In this document: piece after piece, positions 28,612 through 38,777 of the stretch
Position numbering within the stretch: position 1 is the first letter of the stretch
How the letters are laid out: the number at the start of each line of letters is the position of its first letter
Assembly (NCBI GenBank): GCA_003225315.1
Contig: QHZD01000017.1
Span: forward strand, 390,973 to 454,972
Direction of reading: 5' to 3'
DNA: 64,000 nt
Origin: Acidobacteriota bacterium
GTDB taxonomy: Bacteria > Acidobacteriota > Terriglobia > Acidiferrales > UBA7541
Notes under the pieces: generated by a model
Told to the model about the DNA's origin: nothing
Databases searched by the model: none
The model's input: only the letters and a program-made list of their open reading frames with translations
Translations under genes and position numbers: made by a program

Positions 28612-29508
28612 TTACGCCCTTACGGCGGCTGGTTCAAGCGTTTGCAGGAGTTCCGTAAGGCGTTTCTTTTGTTCAGAGTGCAGGGGGAGAAGCGGCAAAC
28701 GAGGATTTCCGCCGCGGTAGCCTCGCTGGTCCATGGCATGCTTTACGCCGGCAATACTCAACTCGGAAACGATCAGTTTTGACGCGCGTGCCAAAATGGA
28801 TTGCAGCTCGCGAGCTTTTTCGTGGTGACCTTGGCGGAACAAGTCGAACAGCGCAACGCACTTTTCGGGAAGCGCGCACGCCAGTGCGAGAATCGCTCCT
28901 CGCGCGCCAATCGCCAGCGAGGGATATACCGTGGCGGCTGAGCCGACCAAGACGTGAAACGCAGAAGGAGTCGCTGCGATAGTTTCTCCGACGCCCTGCA
29001 CATTTCCTGAGCTGTCTTTGATGCCGATGATGTTGGGATGTTCCGCGAGCTTGGCTACCTCCCCAGCAGCCAGCGCGATACCGGTGAATTGGGGAATGGA
29101 GTAAAGCATAACGGGGATCGGGGATTCATCTGCCACACGCCGGTAATGCGCGATCAGCACTTCTGGCTTGTACGCAGGTTTGTAGTAGTAGGGCGTCTTC
29201 ACCAACGCCGCGTCATAGCCAAGTTCTGCCGCGCGCTTTGTGCGTTCAATCGTTTCTGCGGTCGACTCCGCGCCGGCGCCGGCGAGCAGCGTTTTTCCTT
29301 TTGCCGCCGTCTCCTTCACCGTGACAAGAATTCCGTCCATCTCTGCCCGAGTGAGCAGCACGGATTCTCCCGTGGAACCCAGCGCGACATAACCGGCAAG
29401 ATCCGTCTGGTTATAGCGGTGAACATTGTGCTTCAGGTCGGAAAGAGAGACCGATCCGTCCTGCGCGTACGGTGTGGTTAGTGCGGCAAAAACTCGGGAA
29501 ACAATCAC
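28612..29508 (-). CDS. DapA-family aldolase, 4-hydroxy-2-oxoglutarate aldolase-like
   Basis: A 298-residue TIM-barrel aldolase of the DHDPS/NAL family. GSTGESVLLTRAE, VMLYSIPQFTG (Tyr) and IGIKDSSGN (Schiff-base Lys) are present. The C-terminal half (VLVGSAATVYPSLAIGARGAILALA, KHAMDQRGYRGGNPRLPL) resembles 4-hydroxy-2-oxoglutarate aldolase more than DapA, so a lysine-synthesis role is doubtful. The GTG start sits three bases after the carB stop, with GGAGG in front. It shares an operon with carA, carB and lepB, which does not explain its function. Confidence 0.85.
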   Translation of the reverse strand: MIVSRVFAALTTPYAQDGSVSLSDLKHNVHRYNQTDLAGYVALGSTGESVLLTRAEMDGILVTVKETAAKGKTLLAGAGAESTAETIERTKRAAELGYDAALVKTPYYYKPAYKPEVLIAHYRRVADESPIPVMLYSIPQFTGIALAAGEVAKLAEHPNIIGIKDSSGNVQGVGETIAATPSAFHVLVGSAATVYPSLAIGARGAILALACALPEKCVALFDLFRQGHHEKARELQSILARASKLIVSELSIAGVKHAMDQRGYRGGNPRLPLLPLHSEQKKRLTELLQTLEPAAVRA

Positions 29509-29511
29509 CGA

Positions 29512-32500
29512 TTAACCTCCCGATGCGGGCACGCCGGAAGCAGCGGCCCGTCCGCGGTGCAGATCCTGCAGCGCGGCAACTTCTGTTCCTTGCTCGAGCA
29601 GTGCCCGAATGCCGCGGGCCGCGGCGTGCGCTGCGGCCAGCGTGGTGATGCACGGAATATTGTAGCGAATGGCCGCGCGCCGGATCGATTTTTCGTCGTA
29701 AAACGATTCGCGGCCAAGGGGAGTGTTGATCACCAGATCGATTTTGCCCGTTTTCACCAGGTCCACAATGTTCGGACGGCCTTCGTTCACTTTGAATACC
29801 GATTCGGCTTCGATGCCTGCGGATTCCAGCGCCGCGGCCGTTCCGCGCGTAGCCATCAGACGAAAGCCCAGTGACGAAAGTTCCTTTCCAAGAGTCGCAA
29901 GCTGTTTCTTGTCGCGATCGTTCACGCTGAGAAACACCGTGCCTTTGCGTGGCAAGCGCTGCCCCGCCGCAAGCTGAGCCTTCGCAAACGCTTGCCCGTA
30001 CGAAGTCGAAATCCCCATGACTTCGCCGGTAGAACGCATTTCTGGACCAAGAATCGTATCCACGCCGCGAAACTTATTGAACGGAAAGACCGGCGACTTC
30101 ACGGAATAGAATTCGTGCACTGCGATTTCCGCAACGCCGTTGTGCCGCACGATTGGAAGATTCATGTCTGCTAATTTTTTCCCGGTCATCAAACGCGCTG
30201 CGACTTTTGCTAACGGGACTCCGGTCGCCTTGCTTACGAATGGAACCGTGCGCGAAGCGCGTGGATTCACTTCCAAAACGTATACCGTATCGCGCTGAAT
30301 CGCGTACTGCACGTTCATGAGCCCGACCACTTTCAAAGCCAGCGCGAGACGTTTCGTATATTCGCGGATATGTTCGAGGATTGCGGGTGACAAACTCACA
30401 GGCGGAAGCACGCAGGAAGAATCTCCGGAATGCACGCCGGCTTCTTCGATGTGTTCCATAATTCCGCCGAGAACGACGTCCGTTCCATCGGCCAGCGCAT
30501 CCACATCGATTTCCGTGGCTTCCTCGAGGAATTGATCGATCAACACAGGCCGCGCTGGCCCCATCAGCGCCGCCTGCGCGACGTAGTCCTGCACTGTGTT
30601 CACGTCGTACGCGATCACCATGGCCCGCCCGCCAAGCACGTAGCTGGGCCGCACCAGCACGGGCAAGCCAATTTCTCCCGCCACGCGAGCCGCTTCCTCG
30701 GGCACCAACGCCGTGGCGTTGCGCGGCTGCGGAATTTTCAGTTCATCGAGCAGACGCCCGAAGCGGCGCCTGTCTTCCGCGAGATCGATAGATTCCGGCG
30801 CTGTGCCGATGATTGGAACGCCGTTGCGCTTCAATTCGAGCGCAAGATTCAGCGGCGTTTGCCCGCCGAATTGAACGATCACTCCCTGCGGTTTCTCGCG
30901 CTCCACAATGGCGAGTACGTCTTCCAATGTAAGCGGTTCGAAGTAGAGGCGGTCGGAAGTATCGTAGTCTGTCGAGACCGTTTCCGGGTTGCAATTCACC
31001 ATGATGGTTTCGAAACCATCTTCGCGCAGCGCGAACGAAGCATGGCAGCAGCAATAATCGAATTCGATTCCCTGGCCGATGCGATTCGGGCCACTGCCCA
31101 AAATCATGACCTTGGGCCGCGCCTGGGCGTCGGATTCGTCCTCGTCCTCGTATGTGGAATACAGGTACGGCGTGAACGACTCGAATTCCGCGGCGCAGGT
31201 ATCGACATGCTTGAAGACGGGAGTCACGCCGTAGCGCGCGCGCTGCAACCGCACGGAAGCGGACGTCGTTCTCCAAATTTGCGCCAATTGTTCATCACTG
31301 GTTCCGTGGCGCTTCGCCTCGCGCAACAGTTCCTTCGAAGCGGTCTCCACGGTTACAGCCGCCGCGCGCCGGTTCATGGCCGTCAATTCTTGGATCTGTT
31401 GGATGAACCAGGGATCGATCTTGGTCAGCTCGCAGATTTCTTGCGCCGGCAGCCCGTGGTCCATGGCGGTAAGCAGCCAGTGGATGCGATCCGGCCGGGG
31501 CGTTGCCAACTTTTCGCGCAGCAGCGAATGCGGCGCTTCCGAAGGGGCCCGCCACGGGGTGCTCGGCTCTAGCGAGCGAATTCCCTTCTGCAGCGCTTCT
31601 TTGAAAGTCCGGCCGATAGCCATGACTTCGCCAACTGATTTCATCTGCGTTCCGAGAGTGCTGTCCGCGCCGGGAAACTTTTCAAACTGCCACTTGGGAA
31701 TTTTCACCACGACGTAATCAATGGTCGGTTCGAAGCACGCCGGCGTTTTTTTCGTGATGTCATTGGGAATTTCATCCAGCGACATTCCCACAGCCAGCCG
31801 CGCCGCGATTTTCGCGATGGGAAAGCCGGTGGCTTTGCTGGCCAGTGCAGAACTGCGCGACACGCGCGGATTCATTTCAATGACCACCATGCGGCCATTT
31901 TCCGGGTTCACGGCGAACTGCACGTTCGAGCCGCCGGTCTCAACACCGACTTCGCGGATAATCGCAGCGGAAGCGTCGCGCATGCGCTGAAATTCCTTGT
32001 CCGTCAGCGTTTGAGCGGGAGCCACGGTAATCGAATCGCCGGTGTGGACGCCCATGGGGTCGAAATTTTCGATGGTGCAGATGACCACGAAGTTGTCGCG
32101 GAAATCGCGCATCACTTCGAGCTCGTATTCCTTCCAGCCAAGCACGGACTCTTCGACCAGCGCTTCGTGCACCGGGCTCATCTCCAGAGCGTGCGCGATG
32201 GCTTCGCCAAACTCTTCCTTGTTGTAGGCGATGGAGCCGCCGGTGCCGCCGAGTGTGAAGGATGGACGAATCACCAGCGGAAATCCCAGTTGATCGCAAA
32301 GCCGCAGGGCGTCCTTTGCATTGTTCACGAGGGCGGACGCAGGCACTTCCAACCCGATCTTGCGGCAGGCGTCCTTGAACCAGAGGCGATCTTCCGCGAC
32401 CTTGATCGCACGGAGTGACGCACCGATCATTTCCACTTTGTATTTCTCGAGGACGCCGCTTTCAGAAAGTTCGACGGCCAAGTTCAGCGCTGTTTGTCCG

Positions 32501-32772
32501 CCGACGGTCGGCAACAACGCATCGGGTTTTTCTTTCGCGATGATTTCCTCGAGATATTCCTTCGTCAGCGGCTCGATGTAGGTGCGATGCGCGAGTTCCG
32601 GGTCGGTCATGATGGTCGCGGGATTGGAATTGACCAGCACCACCTTGTATCCTTCGGCGCACAGCGCCTTGCAAGCCTGCGCGCCGGAATAGTCGAATTC
32701 GCAGGCCTGGCCGATAATGATCGGGCCTGACCCGATAATCAGAATCTTTTTGATGTCTTTTCGCTTCGGCAT
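29512..32772 (-). CDS. carB: Carbamoyl phosphate synthase large subunit
   Basis: CarB (1086 residues) makes carbamoyl phosphate from bicarbonate, ammonia and two ATP for arginine and pyrimidine synthesis. Two ATP-grasp halves are visible: the first opens with [21 protein letters not shown], the second with [20 protein letters not shown] near residue 570. The C-terminal allosteric MGS-like domain follows ([21 protein letters not shown]). Length and motifs are normal. carA is directly upstream (19 bases) and the DapA-like aldolase directly downstream. Confidence 0.97.
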   Translation of the reverse strand: MPKRKDIKKILIIGSGPIIIGQACEFDYSGAQACKALCAEGYKVVLVNSNPATIMTDPELAHRTYIEPLTKEYLEEIIAKEKPDALLPTVGGQTALNLAVELSESGVLEKYKVEMIGASLRAIKVAEDRLWFKDACRKIGLEVPASALVNNAKDALRLCDQLGFPLVIRPSFTLGGTGGSIAYNKEEFGEAIAHALEMSPVHEALVEESVLGWKEYELEVMRDFRDNFVVICTIENFDPMGVHTGDSITVAPAQTLTDKEFQRMRDASAAIIREVGVETGGSNVQFAVNPENGRMVVIEMNPRVSRSSALASKATGFPIAKIAARLAVGMSLDEIPNDITKKTPACFEPTIDYVVVKIPKWQFEKFPGADSTLGTQMKSVGEVMAIGRTFKEALQKGIRSLEPSTPWRAPSEAPHSLLREKLATPRPDRIHWLLTAMDHGLPAQEICELTKIDPWFIQQIQELTAMNRRAAAVTVETASKELLREAKRHGTSDEQLAQIWRTTSASVRLQRARYGVTPVFKHVDTCAAEFESFTPYLYSTYEDEDESDAQARPKVMILGSGPNRIGQGIEFDYCCCHASFALREDGFETIMVNCNPETVSTDYDTSDRLYFEPLTLEDVLAIVEREKPQGVIVQFGGQTPLNLALELKRNGVPIIGTAPESIDLAEDRRRFGRLLDELKIPQPRNATALVPEEAARVAGEIGLPVLVRPSYVLGGRAMVIAYDVNTVQDYVAQAALMGPARPVLIDQFLEEATEIDVDALADGTDVVLGGIMEHIEEAGVHSGDSSCVLPPVSLSPAILEHIREYTKRLALALKVVGLMNVQYAIQRDTVYVLEVNPRASRTVPFVSKATGVPLAKVAARLMTGKKLADMNLPIVRHNGVAEIAVHEFYSVKSPVFPFNKFRGVDTILGPEMRSTGEVMGISTSYGQAFAKAQLAAGQRLPRKGTVFLSVNDRDKKQLATLGKELSSLGFRLMATRGTAAALESAGIEAESVFKVNEGRPNIVDLVKTGKIDLVINTPLGRESFYDEKSIRRAAIRYNIPCITTLAAAHAAARGIRALLEQGTEVAALQDLHRGRAAASGVPASGG

Positions 32773-32791
32773 GTTCTCCCGCGAGACTTTC

Positions 32792-34011
32792 TCAACGCCG
32801 CGAACTCCCCGGCTGCGCGAATTCCTTCATCAAATCGGTGAACTGCGTGAATAAATAGTGCGAATCGTGCGGTCCGGGCGAAGCTTCGGGGTGATATTGC
32901 ACGCTAAAAAGTGGGAGGGACTTGTGGCGCATGCCCTCATTGGTGTGATCGTTCAAATTGATGTGCGTAATTTCGACTTTACTGGAAGGCAGGGATTCCG
33001 GGTCGACACAAAAACCGTGATTCTGCGCGGTGATTTCGACTTGTTCCGTCAGCAGGTTTTTTACCGGATGGTTCGACCCGTGATGGCCGAATTTCAGTTT
33101 GAACGTCTTCCCGCCCAGAGCCAGTCCGCAAACTTGATGCCCAAGGCAAATCCCGAAAATCGGGACGTGGCCGACCATTTTGCGAACGTTTTCGACGGCG
33201 TATCCCATAGGTTCCGGATCGCCTGGCCCGTTCGAGAGGAAGACGCCGTCCGGCTTCATCGCCAGAACGTCTTCGGCGGAAGTTTGCGCAGGCACGACGT
33301 AGACTTCGCAATTGTGGTCCACGAGTAGCCGCAAAATGTTTTGCTTAATCCCGTAATCGTAGGCCACAACGCGGTGCTTCCGCGTTTCCGCCTGTGCGTC
33401 TGATTCGCCCATTTGCTCCGACCAGGGCGAAACGGCGACTTCGACGGAGCCTTTATCCCACCCGTACGGTTTTCCGCAAGTAACGCGGCCGGCCAATTCC
33501 TGCCCCACCATGCTCGGCAATTGTTTGGCTTCGAAAACCAACTGGTCGGCAGGCGTTCCGTCCGTCGCGACAATGCCACGGAGCGCACCCACGTTACGAA
33601 TGTGGCGTACCAGCGCGCGCGTATCGATATCCCAAATGACGGGAATTTTGTGCCGGTTCAGATACAACTGCGCCGTTTCCGCCGAACGCCAGTTGGAGGA
33701 GACCTGGGAGAATTCCCGGACGATGAGCGATTCGATGCAGGGACGCGAAGATTCCTCGTCTTCGAGGTTGGCGCCGACATTTCCGATGTGCGGATACGTC
33801 AAACAGACGATTTGACCGGCGTAGCTGGGATCGGTGAAAACTTCCTGGTAACCGGTGAGGCTGGTATTGAAAACGACTTCGCCACCGCGGCGCGTAATCG
33901 CGCCCGCCGCGCGGCCGTTAAAGACGCGCCCGTCTTCCAGCGCGAGTGTCGCGGGTCGGTGCTGAACCTCGGTCAGTGGGGCCTCCCATTTTTCTCATCA
34001 AGCTGTGCCAT
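32792..34011 (-). CDS. carA: Carbamoyl phosphate synthase small subunit, 5' end frameshifted
   Basis: CarA is the glutaminase subunit. The class I amidotransferase half has [15 protein letters not shown] (nucleophile Cys) and [11 protein letters not shown], and the N-terminal half has LEDGRVFNG and [19 protein letters not shown]. The ATG at 34011 directly follows the lepB stop (TGAATG), but its frame ends after 12 codons. Adding one base in the CCCC run (plus-strand GGGG at 33978-33981) joins it perfectly to the CarA frame. Without that base no ATG, GTG or TTG exists before the conserved core. Either a one-base deletion, a sequencing error or a CTG start explains this. Confidence 0.88.
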
Positions 34012-34704
34012 TCACTTTGTATCGGAGTCGATCGTAGAGAGCGAGCCGAAATGATCGACGGGCCAATAGGCAAATACGGCGCGCCCGTAAATATACCGGC
34101 TCTCGACCGGTCCGAAAACGCGCGAATCGTTGGAGCTGATGCGATGATCTCCCATGACGAAGTAGCTGTCCTTCGGAACGCGCACCAGCGCAAAATCGCT
34201 CAGGTCCTCGTATTGGGCCGGAACATACGGCTCGGGAATAAGTTTCCCGTCGACGTATACAGCGCCTTGGCGGATTTCCACTGTTTCGCCCGGCAGACCG
34301 ATCACGCGCTTGATGAAAGACTTCGAGCGATCGAGCGGATACCAAAACACGACCACATCGCCGCGCTCAATGGGCTCGAACCGATAAACAAATTTGTTGA
34401 TGAAAATGCGTTCCTGGTCGGAGAGCAGCGGAGCCATGCTGGTGCCTTCGACTTTTACCGGCTGATACAAGAAAACGATGATCACCAATGCGAGGCCGAT
34501 AGCGATCAGGAGGTCGCGCGTCCAGACGCGAATCTCGTTGCGCAAAGAGTGCGCAGGCGCGGGCCGCCCGGTGGCGTTCAATTCTGAGCGGTCACTTCTC
34601 ACGCCGGGAGTCAATTGGCTAGCAGTCGCAAGGGAGGATGATGCCGGAGCTGGGGTCTCCGGTGATGTCGAGGTCGCGGGCTGTTTCTCGTCCTGTCTTT
34701 CCAT
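34012..34704 (-). CDS. lepB: Signal peptidase I
   Basis: LepB (230 residues) removes signal peptides at the outer face of the inner membrane. After a 58-residue Pro/Ser/Thr-rich N-terminus comes a membrane segment (LLIAIGLALVIIVFLYQ). VEGTSMAPLL holds the catalytic Ser, SFIKRVIGLPGE the Lys, and VMGDHRISSNDSR is family box E. It has one N-terminal membrane span, like many S26 peptidases. The stop abuts the carA ATG. Regulation is not visible. Confidence 0.94.
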   Translation of the reverse strand: MERQDEKQPATSTSPETPAPASSSLATASQLTPGVRSDRSELNATGRPAPAHSLRNEIRVWTRDLLIAIGLALVIIVFLYQPVKVEGTSMAPLLSDQERIFINKFVYRFEPIERGDVVVFWYPLDRSKSFIKRVIGLPGETVEIRQGAVYVDGKLIPEPYVPAQYEDLSDFALVRVPKDSYFVMGDHRISSNDSRVFGPVESRYIYGRAVFAYWPVDHFGSLSTIDSDTK

Positions 34705-34899
34705 TTTGAGGCGCCTTGTATTTATAGCATGGCCATTGCGACCCGCGCCAGATGCGATTTACCGCTTCGTGTCGGAGGGGGAAGCCTGCCGTGTTTCTGT
34801 CCTCTTATTGAGATTCTTTGAGCCGCCGGCTCGTTGCTCTGCGATATCGAGTACTGAGCGAACTGCGAAAAGCGTTTGGGAGGCTGGCCCTGCCTCCGT

Positions 34900-35619
34900 T
34901 CAGTCGTCACCAAGGGCAAAGTTCAGAGAGGCTAGCGCGGTGACGACGGCGGTTTCGGTACGCAGAATCCTGCGACCGAGGGACGCTTCGCTAAACCCCG
35001 CCTTGCAAGCGGAGGCAAACTCTGCTTCGGTCCAGCCGCCTTCTGGACCGATTCCCAGGATTGCGCTTGCCGCCCGCTGGCCTTGCAGAACTCTTCGCAA
35101 AGGCGTGGCAGTTGTCCGCTCGGAAAGCATCACGCGCAAACCTTCTTTGTGGGAAGCGAAAGCGATTTCCGGCTTCACCAGGCCATTCAGTACCGGCAAG
35201 CTGAGTCGGCGGGATTGCTGCGATGCTTCGAGCAGGATCTTCTTCCAGCGCTCTGACCGTTTTGCTGCCGCGGCGAGCAAGGCTTTCTCGGTGCGCTCCG
35301 CGGCGAGCGGCACGATCGCGTTTACTCCCAGCTCGGTGGCCTTTTCGAGCGCCCATTCGAAAGCGTCAAACTTCACTATGGCCAGTAACAGGGTGACATT
35401 CACACTAGGGTGACCGGCGGGCAACTCCTCGAGCAAGGAAAACTGCACGCGATCGCGGGTGACACTTTCGATCCGGCTGAGCCACACTTTTTGGCCATCG
35501 CTCAGCTCATAGAGCTGGCCGGCCTGGGCGCGCAACACGCGGCCCAAATGGTGCGCGGCGTCACCCTCCATGATGGCGGTGTGCCCTGCAAATTGGTCCA
35601 CGAAAAATCGTCTTCGCAC
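34900..35619 (-). CDS. rsmE: 16S rRNA (uracil1498-N3)-methyltransferase
   Basis: RsmE (239 residues) methylates U1498 of 16S rRNA. It has an N-terminal PUA-like domain (RRRFFVDQF, HHLGRVLRAQAGQLYELSDG) and a SPOUT methyltransferase fold with a C-terminal knot: LGIGPEGGWTEAEF and SLGRRILRTETAVVTALASLNF, both diagnostic. The GTG start gives the normal N-terminus. In many bacteria it follows dnaJ/prmA; here it follows dnaJ by 166 bases that hold two small palindromes. Confidence 0.92.
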   Translation of the reverse strand: MRRRFFVDQFAGHTAIMEGDAAHHLGRVLRAQAGQLYELSDGQKVWLSRIESVTRDRVQFSLLEELPAGHPSVNVTLLLAIVKFDAFEWALEKATELGVNAIVPLAAERTEKALLAAAAKRSERWKKILLEASQQSRRLSLPVLNGLVKPEIAFASHKEGLRVMLSERTTATPLRRVLQGQRAASAILGIGPEGGWTEAEFASACKAGFSEASLGRRILRTETAVVTALASLNFALGDD

Positions 35620-35662
35620 GCGGAGATTCTATCTTAGGTAAAGGAATGCCTGCTTGTAGACA

Positions 35663-35728
35663 ACAGAAAAAGATGCGGAGACGCAGAGGGCGGTGTAGCT
35701 CAGGCCTTCTGGCCTGTGGATTTTCCAC
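35663..35728. repeat. CTCTGTG-type string plus two adjacent palindromes
   Basis: Between dnaJ and rsmE, GATGCGGAGACGCAGAGGG resembles the CTCTGTG-type repeats in reverse. It is followed by CAGGCC-TTCT-GGCCTG (35701-35716) and GTGGA-TTT-TCCAC (35716-35728). The first palindrome has the same TTCT loop as the one inserted in hemW. Confidence 0.55.
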
Positions 35729-35785
35729 GACGGGGTGCCCCGATTGAGGATCGAAGGAGCCTCACCCCTAAAGCGAGCTAGAACG

Positions 35786-36928
35786 CTACCCGAAGATGTC
35801 TTTGACTTTGTCGAAGATGGAGGAGTTGCGGTCCGCGGGCTCATTTTCCACTTTCAGGGTAGCGCCGAGCTGCTCGATCAATTTGCGCTGGTCGCGCGTG
35901 AGCTTTGTCGGCGTCAGGACGCGCACGTGATAATACAAATCACCTTTACCGCCACCGCGCGGATCGGCCAAACCTCGGCCTTTGATGCGAAACACGGCGC
36001 CGCTCTGCGTGCCTTCTGGAATTTTCAGCTTCTCTTCCCCATTCAAACCCGGCACTTGTAACTCCGTCCCGAGAGTCGCTTGGGCGATGCTCACGGGAAT
36101 CGTGCAATACAAATCCGCGCCACGCCGTTCGAAGAAGGGATGCTCTTTCACTTCCAGCACGACATACAAATCGCCGGCTGGCCCGCTGTTCGGCCCGGGT
36201 TCGCCTTCGCCGGCAACGCGGAGGCGCGTTCCGGTGTCCACGCCAGGCGGAATCCGCAGCTCGATGGTCTTTTCGCGCTCGAGGCGTCCCTGGCCTCGGC
36301 ACTCCGGGCAACGCTCTTTCACAATCTGTCCCGCGCCCTGGCACGCCGGGCAGGTGCGCGTGATGGTGAAGAAACCTTGTTGATAGCCCAATTGCCCGCG
36401 GCCACCGCAGGTTTGGCAGGCTTGAACGCCGGTCCCTTTTTTCGCGCCCGTGCCGTTGCAAGCCTCGCAGTATTCCTGGCGCGGCAGCTTGATCTTGGTA
36501 GTCACTCCCGCGGAGGCTTCCTCGAACGTGAGCGACATGTCGTAGCGCAAGTCGGCTCCGCGTTGTGCTCGGCTACGCCCGCGACGGCTGCCGCTCCCTC
36601 CGAACAAATCCTCGAAGCCGAAAAAATCTCCGAAAATGTCGTGGAAATCCTGGAAGACCGTGCTGTCGAAACCCTGGCCGGCGCCTGCGCTGGAAAGTCC
36701 CGCGTGGCCGTAGGTGTCGTAGATTTGCCGCTTCTGAGCGTCGCTCAGGACGCTGTACGCTTCGGTGCACTCGCGGAACTTCACTTCCGCCTCCGCTTTG
36801 TTTTCAGGATTGCGGTCCGGATGCCACTTCAGCGCCGCCTTGCGGTAGGCAGATTTGATTTCGTCGACCGCTGCCGTTCGCGTAACGCCCAAGACTTCGT
36901 AGTAATCCCTTTGATGTCCCTTGGCCAT
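35786..36928 (-). CDS. dnaJ: Chaperone protein DnaJ
   Basis: DnaJ (380 residues) is the J-domain partner of DnaK. The J domain has the HPD motif ([11 protein letters not shown]), followed by a Gly/Phe-rich linker (residues about 75-125). Four CxxCxGxG zinc motifs follow ([32 protein letters not shown]), then the C-terminal substrate-binding domains. AGGAG lies before the ATG. dnaJ, grpE and hrcA form one operon; dnaK is not in the window. Confidence 0.97.
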   Translation of the reverse strand: MAKGHQRDYYEVLGVTRTAAVDEIKSAYRKAALKWHPDRNPENKAEAEVKFRECTEAYSVLSDAQKRQIYDTYGHAGLSSAGAGQGFDSTVFQDFHDIFGDFFGFEDLFGGSGSRRGRSRAQRGADLRYDMSLTFEEASAGVTTKIKLPRQEYCEACNGTGAKKGTGVQACQTCGGRGQLGYQQGFFTITRTCPACQGAGQIVKERCPECRGQGRLEREKTIELRIPPGVDTGTRLRVAGEGEPGPNSGPAGDLYVVLEVKEHPFFERRGADLYCTIPVSIAQATLGTELQVPGLNGEEKLKIPEGTQSGAVFRIKGRGLADPRGGGKGDLYYHVRVLTPTKLTRDQRKLIEQLGATLKVENEPADRNSSIFDKVKDIFG

Positions 36929-36946
36929 GGAAACTCTGAATCTCCT

Positions 36947-37543
36947 TTAGTTCGCTGCTTCTTTCGATGCGGGACTGGGATGCACGGCTACGCGCACCAT
37001 CGCCGGACGGAGAACGCGTCCATGAAACACATATCCCGGCTGAAAAACCTGCAGAATCGTGCCGTCTTTGTGGTCCGATGTTTCAGCGCGGTCCACGGCC
37101 TGGTGTAAGTGCGGATCAAAGGACTTTCCGAGGGGATCGATCCGCTCGACTCCGAGCTTCGTCACACTGTCCAACAGTTGCTTGTGGATGAGCTCAAATC
37201 CTTTGCGGTAATTTTCGTATTCGGCCTCGCGATGCGTCACGAGAGCGTGCTCAAATCCGTCGATGACCGGAATGAGCCCTTCGATCACGCGGGCCGTGGC
37301 GCGCCGGGAATCTTCAAAACGCTCCTTCTCGACTCGCTTACGGTAATTCTCAAAATCGGCTTGGCGCCGTAGCAGCGTCTGGCGCAGTTCTTCCAGGTCC
37401 GCGGTCAGCTTGGCCATCTCTGCATCGGCTTTCGCGGTATCGGCAGCGACGGCCTGAGCTTCCGCGGCCTGTTCCCCGCTCACGCCGCCCACGTCCTTGT
37501 CCTTGTCGACACTGAGATTGCTCTTCACTTCTTTGTCGCTCAC
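36947..37543 (-). CDS. grpE: Nucleotide exchange factor GrpE
   Basis: GrpE (about 198 residues) releases ADP from DnaK. An acidic, Ala-rich N-terminus leads to a long coiled coil (ELRQTLLRRQADFENYRKRV) and the compact head (VERIDPLGKSFDPHLHQAV, GYVFHGRVLRPAMVRV). The GTG at 37543 with AGGAG nine bases before is preferred. A TTG at 37576 overlapping the hrcA stop as TTGA is the alternative. Confidence 0.93.
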   Translation of the reverse strand: MSDKEVKSNLSVDKDKDVGGVSGEQAAEAQAVAADTAKADAEMAKLTADLEELRQTLLRRQADFENYRKRVEKERFEDSRRATARVIEGLIPVIDGFEHALVTHREAEYENYRKGFELIHKQLLDSVTKLGVERIDPLGKSFDPHLHQAVDRAETSDHKDGTILQVFQPGYVFHGRVLRPAMVRVAVHPSPASKEAAN

Positions 37544-37572
37544 TTTCTTATTTCTCCTGTGCCAAAACGTTT

Positions 37573-38616
37573 TCAAGTTTTGCTCAGCGCTTCGCTGAAG
37601 AGCTGCGCCACATACGCGACGGCGGTCATGGCGCGCTCATAATGCATGCGCGTCGGCCCCAGCACGCCAAGCGAGCCCTGGACCAAATCGTTCCTGGTAT
37701 ACGCGGCGCTGATGAGGGCCAGATTCTCGCCTGCTTCAGAAATTTCCTTCACGCCGATTTGCACGTGTACCGGTTCAGGCGTTTCAATGCAGGCATTCAA
37801 CACCGTCACGAGCCGGTGCTTTTCCTCGATGGCCGCTAGCAAATCACGCAACTGCGCCTGATCCACAAATTCCGACGCGCCGATGATCTGCGCCGTGCCT
37901 TCGACGTGCACCTGCGTAGCGGCTTCATCTCCCAACACTGCCGGGTCGCACAACGTCAGAGCGCTTTGCGCCATACCTTCGTAGCGCTCGCGCTCTGTCG
38001 CCAGTTTCTGCAAAAGGTCGGCGCGAATGGCTTCCAACGTCCAGCCGGAATAGTGGCGATTCAAAAAATCCGCAGTCGCGTCGAGTTCCCCTTGGGTGAA
38101 CAACCGGTTGGGCCGCAGAATCTTGTCCCGCGTATTCCCGCCGGGCGAAATGAGCACCACGACGACGCGGCCGTCAGGAAGGAGCCACATCCGCGCGTGC
38201 TCCAAAACGGTTTTGCCCAAAGGAGGCGACACAATGATGCCAAGGCCGTTGGAGACTTCCGCTAGCACGTGTCCGGCGCGTTCGGTAATTTCCGCCGCGC
38301 TGGTGGCGCCGCCCATCTCGCGCTGGATCCATTCACGATCCACCGCGGTGATGGTTGCTTGCGAAGCAATCTCTTGCGCAAAGAACCGGTATGCCGCCGC
38401 GGTTGGTACCCTGCCGGCCGAAGTATGCGGTTGGTACAGAAAGCCGGCATCCTCCAGGTCGGCCATGACGCTACGAATCGTGGCGGTGCTCAGAGATTCC
38501 TCAAAGCCTTTGGAGATCGCGCGCGAGGACACGGGTTCTCCCGTCTCGATGTACACACGCACAATGTCCGCCAGAATCTGGCGGTTGCGCCGTTCTTGGA
38601 GGGCTGAATTCCTCAT
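37573..38616 (-). CDS. hrcA: Heat-inducible transcription repressor HrcA
   Basis: HrcA (347 residues) represses heat-shock genes by binding CIRCE. An N-terminal winged helix (RQILADIVRVYIETGEPVSSRAI, SLSTATIRSVMADLEDAG) is followed by the GAF-like and dimerisation domains, ending with GVLGPTRMHYERAM, a family hallmark. A strong promoter and a CIRCE-like inverted repeat lie directly upstream (38620-38684), so the operon is autoregulated. It is the first gene of hrcA-grpE-dnaJ. Confidence 0.95.
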   Translation of the reverse strand: MRNSALQERRNRQILADIVRVYIETGEPVSSRAISKGFEESLSTATIRSVMADLEDAGFLYQPHTSAGRVPTAAAYRFFAQEIASQATITAVDREWIQREMGGATSAAEITERAGHVLAEVSNGLGIIVSPPLGKTVLEHARMWLLPDGRVVVVLISPGGNTRDKILRPNRLFTQGELDATADFLNRHYSGWTLEAIRADLLQKLATERERYEGMAQSALTLCDPAVLGDEAATQVHVEGTAQIIGASEFVDQAQLRDLLAAIEEKHRLVTVLNACIETPEPVHVQIGVKEISEAGENLALISAAYTRNDLVQGSLGVLGPTRMHYERAMTAVAYVAQLFSEALSKT

Positions 38617-38619
38617 AGC

Positions 38620-38641
38620 AGCACTCTACTCCTAGTGCTAA
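38620..38641 (-). promoter_or_regulatory. CIRCE-like HrcA operator with a short spacer
   Basis: The arms AGCACT (38620-38625) and AGTGCT (38634-38639) are 8 bases apart; the usual CIRCE arms (TTAGCACTC and GAGTGCTAA) place the same cores 11 apart. On the coding strand TTAGCACT is intact. The spacer contains AGGAG, the hrcA ribosome binding site, so a bound repressor would also block translation. Confidence 0.65.
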
Positions 38642-38655
38642 AGAGCGCTACCTGT

Positions 38656-38684
38656 ATTGTAGAAAGCGTGTCAAGCGGGGTCAA
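38656..38684 (-). promoter_or_regulatory. Sigma70 promoter of the hrcA-grpE-dnaJ operon
   Basis: On the minus strand TTGACC (38684-38679) and TACAAT (38661-38656) are 17 bases apart. The predicted start is near 38649, just before the CIRCE-like repeat. Confidence 0.75.
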
Positions 38685-38777
38685 CGTAAACACGCTTCTC
38701 GGTTCGCGGTAAAAAATAGATGAGGCAGGACTTATCCTGCGCCTAACAGCCGCCTCTTTTGCCAATTCCTGGCAAAA

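Noticed and set aside
30430-31572. Long open frame opposite carB
   Set aside because: carB is unmistakable there; the opposite frame is Arg/His-rich and shows no family features.
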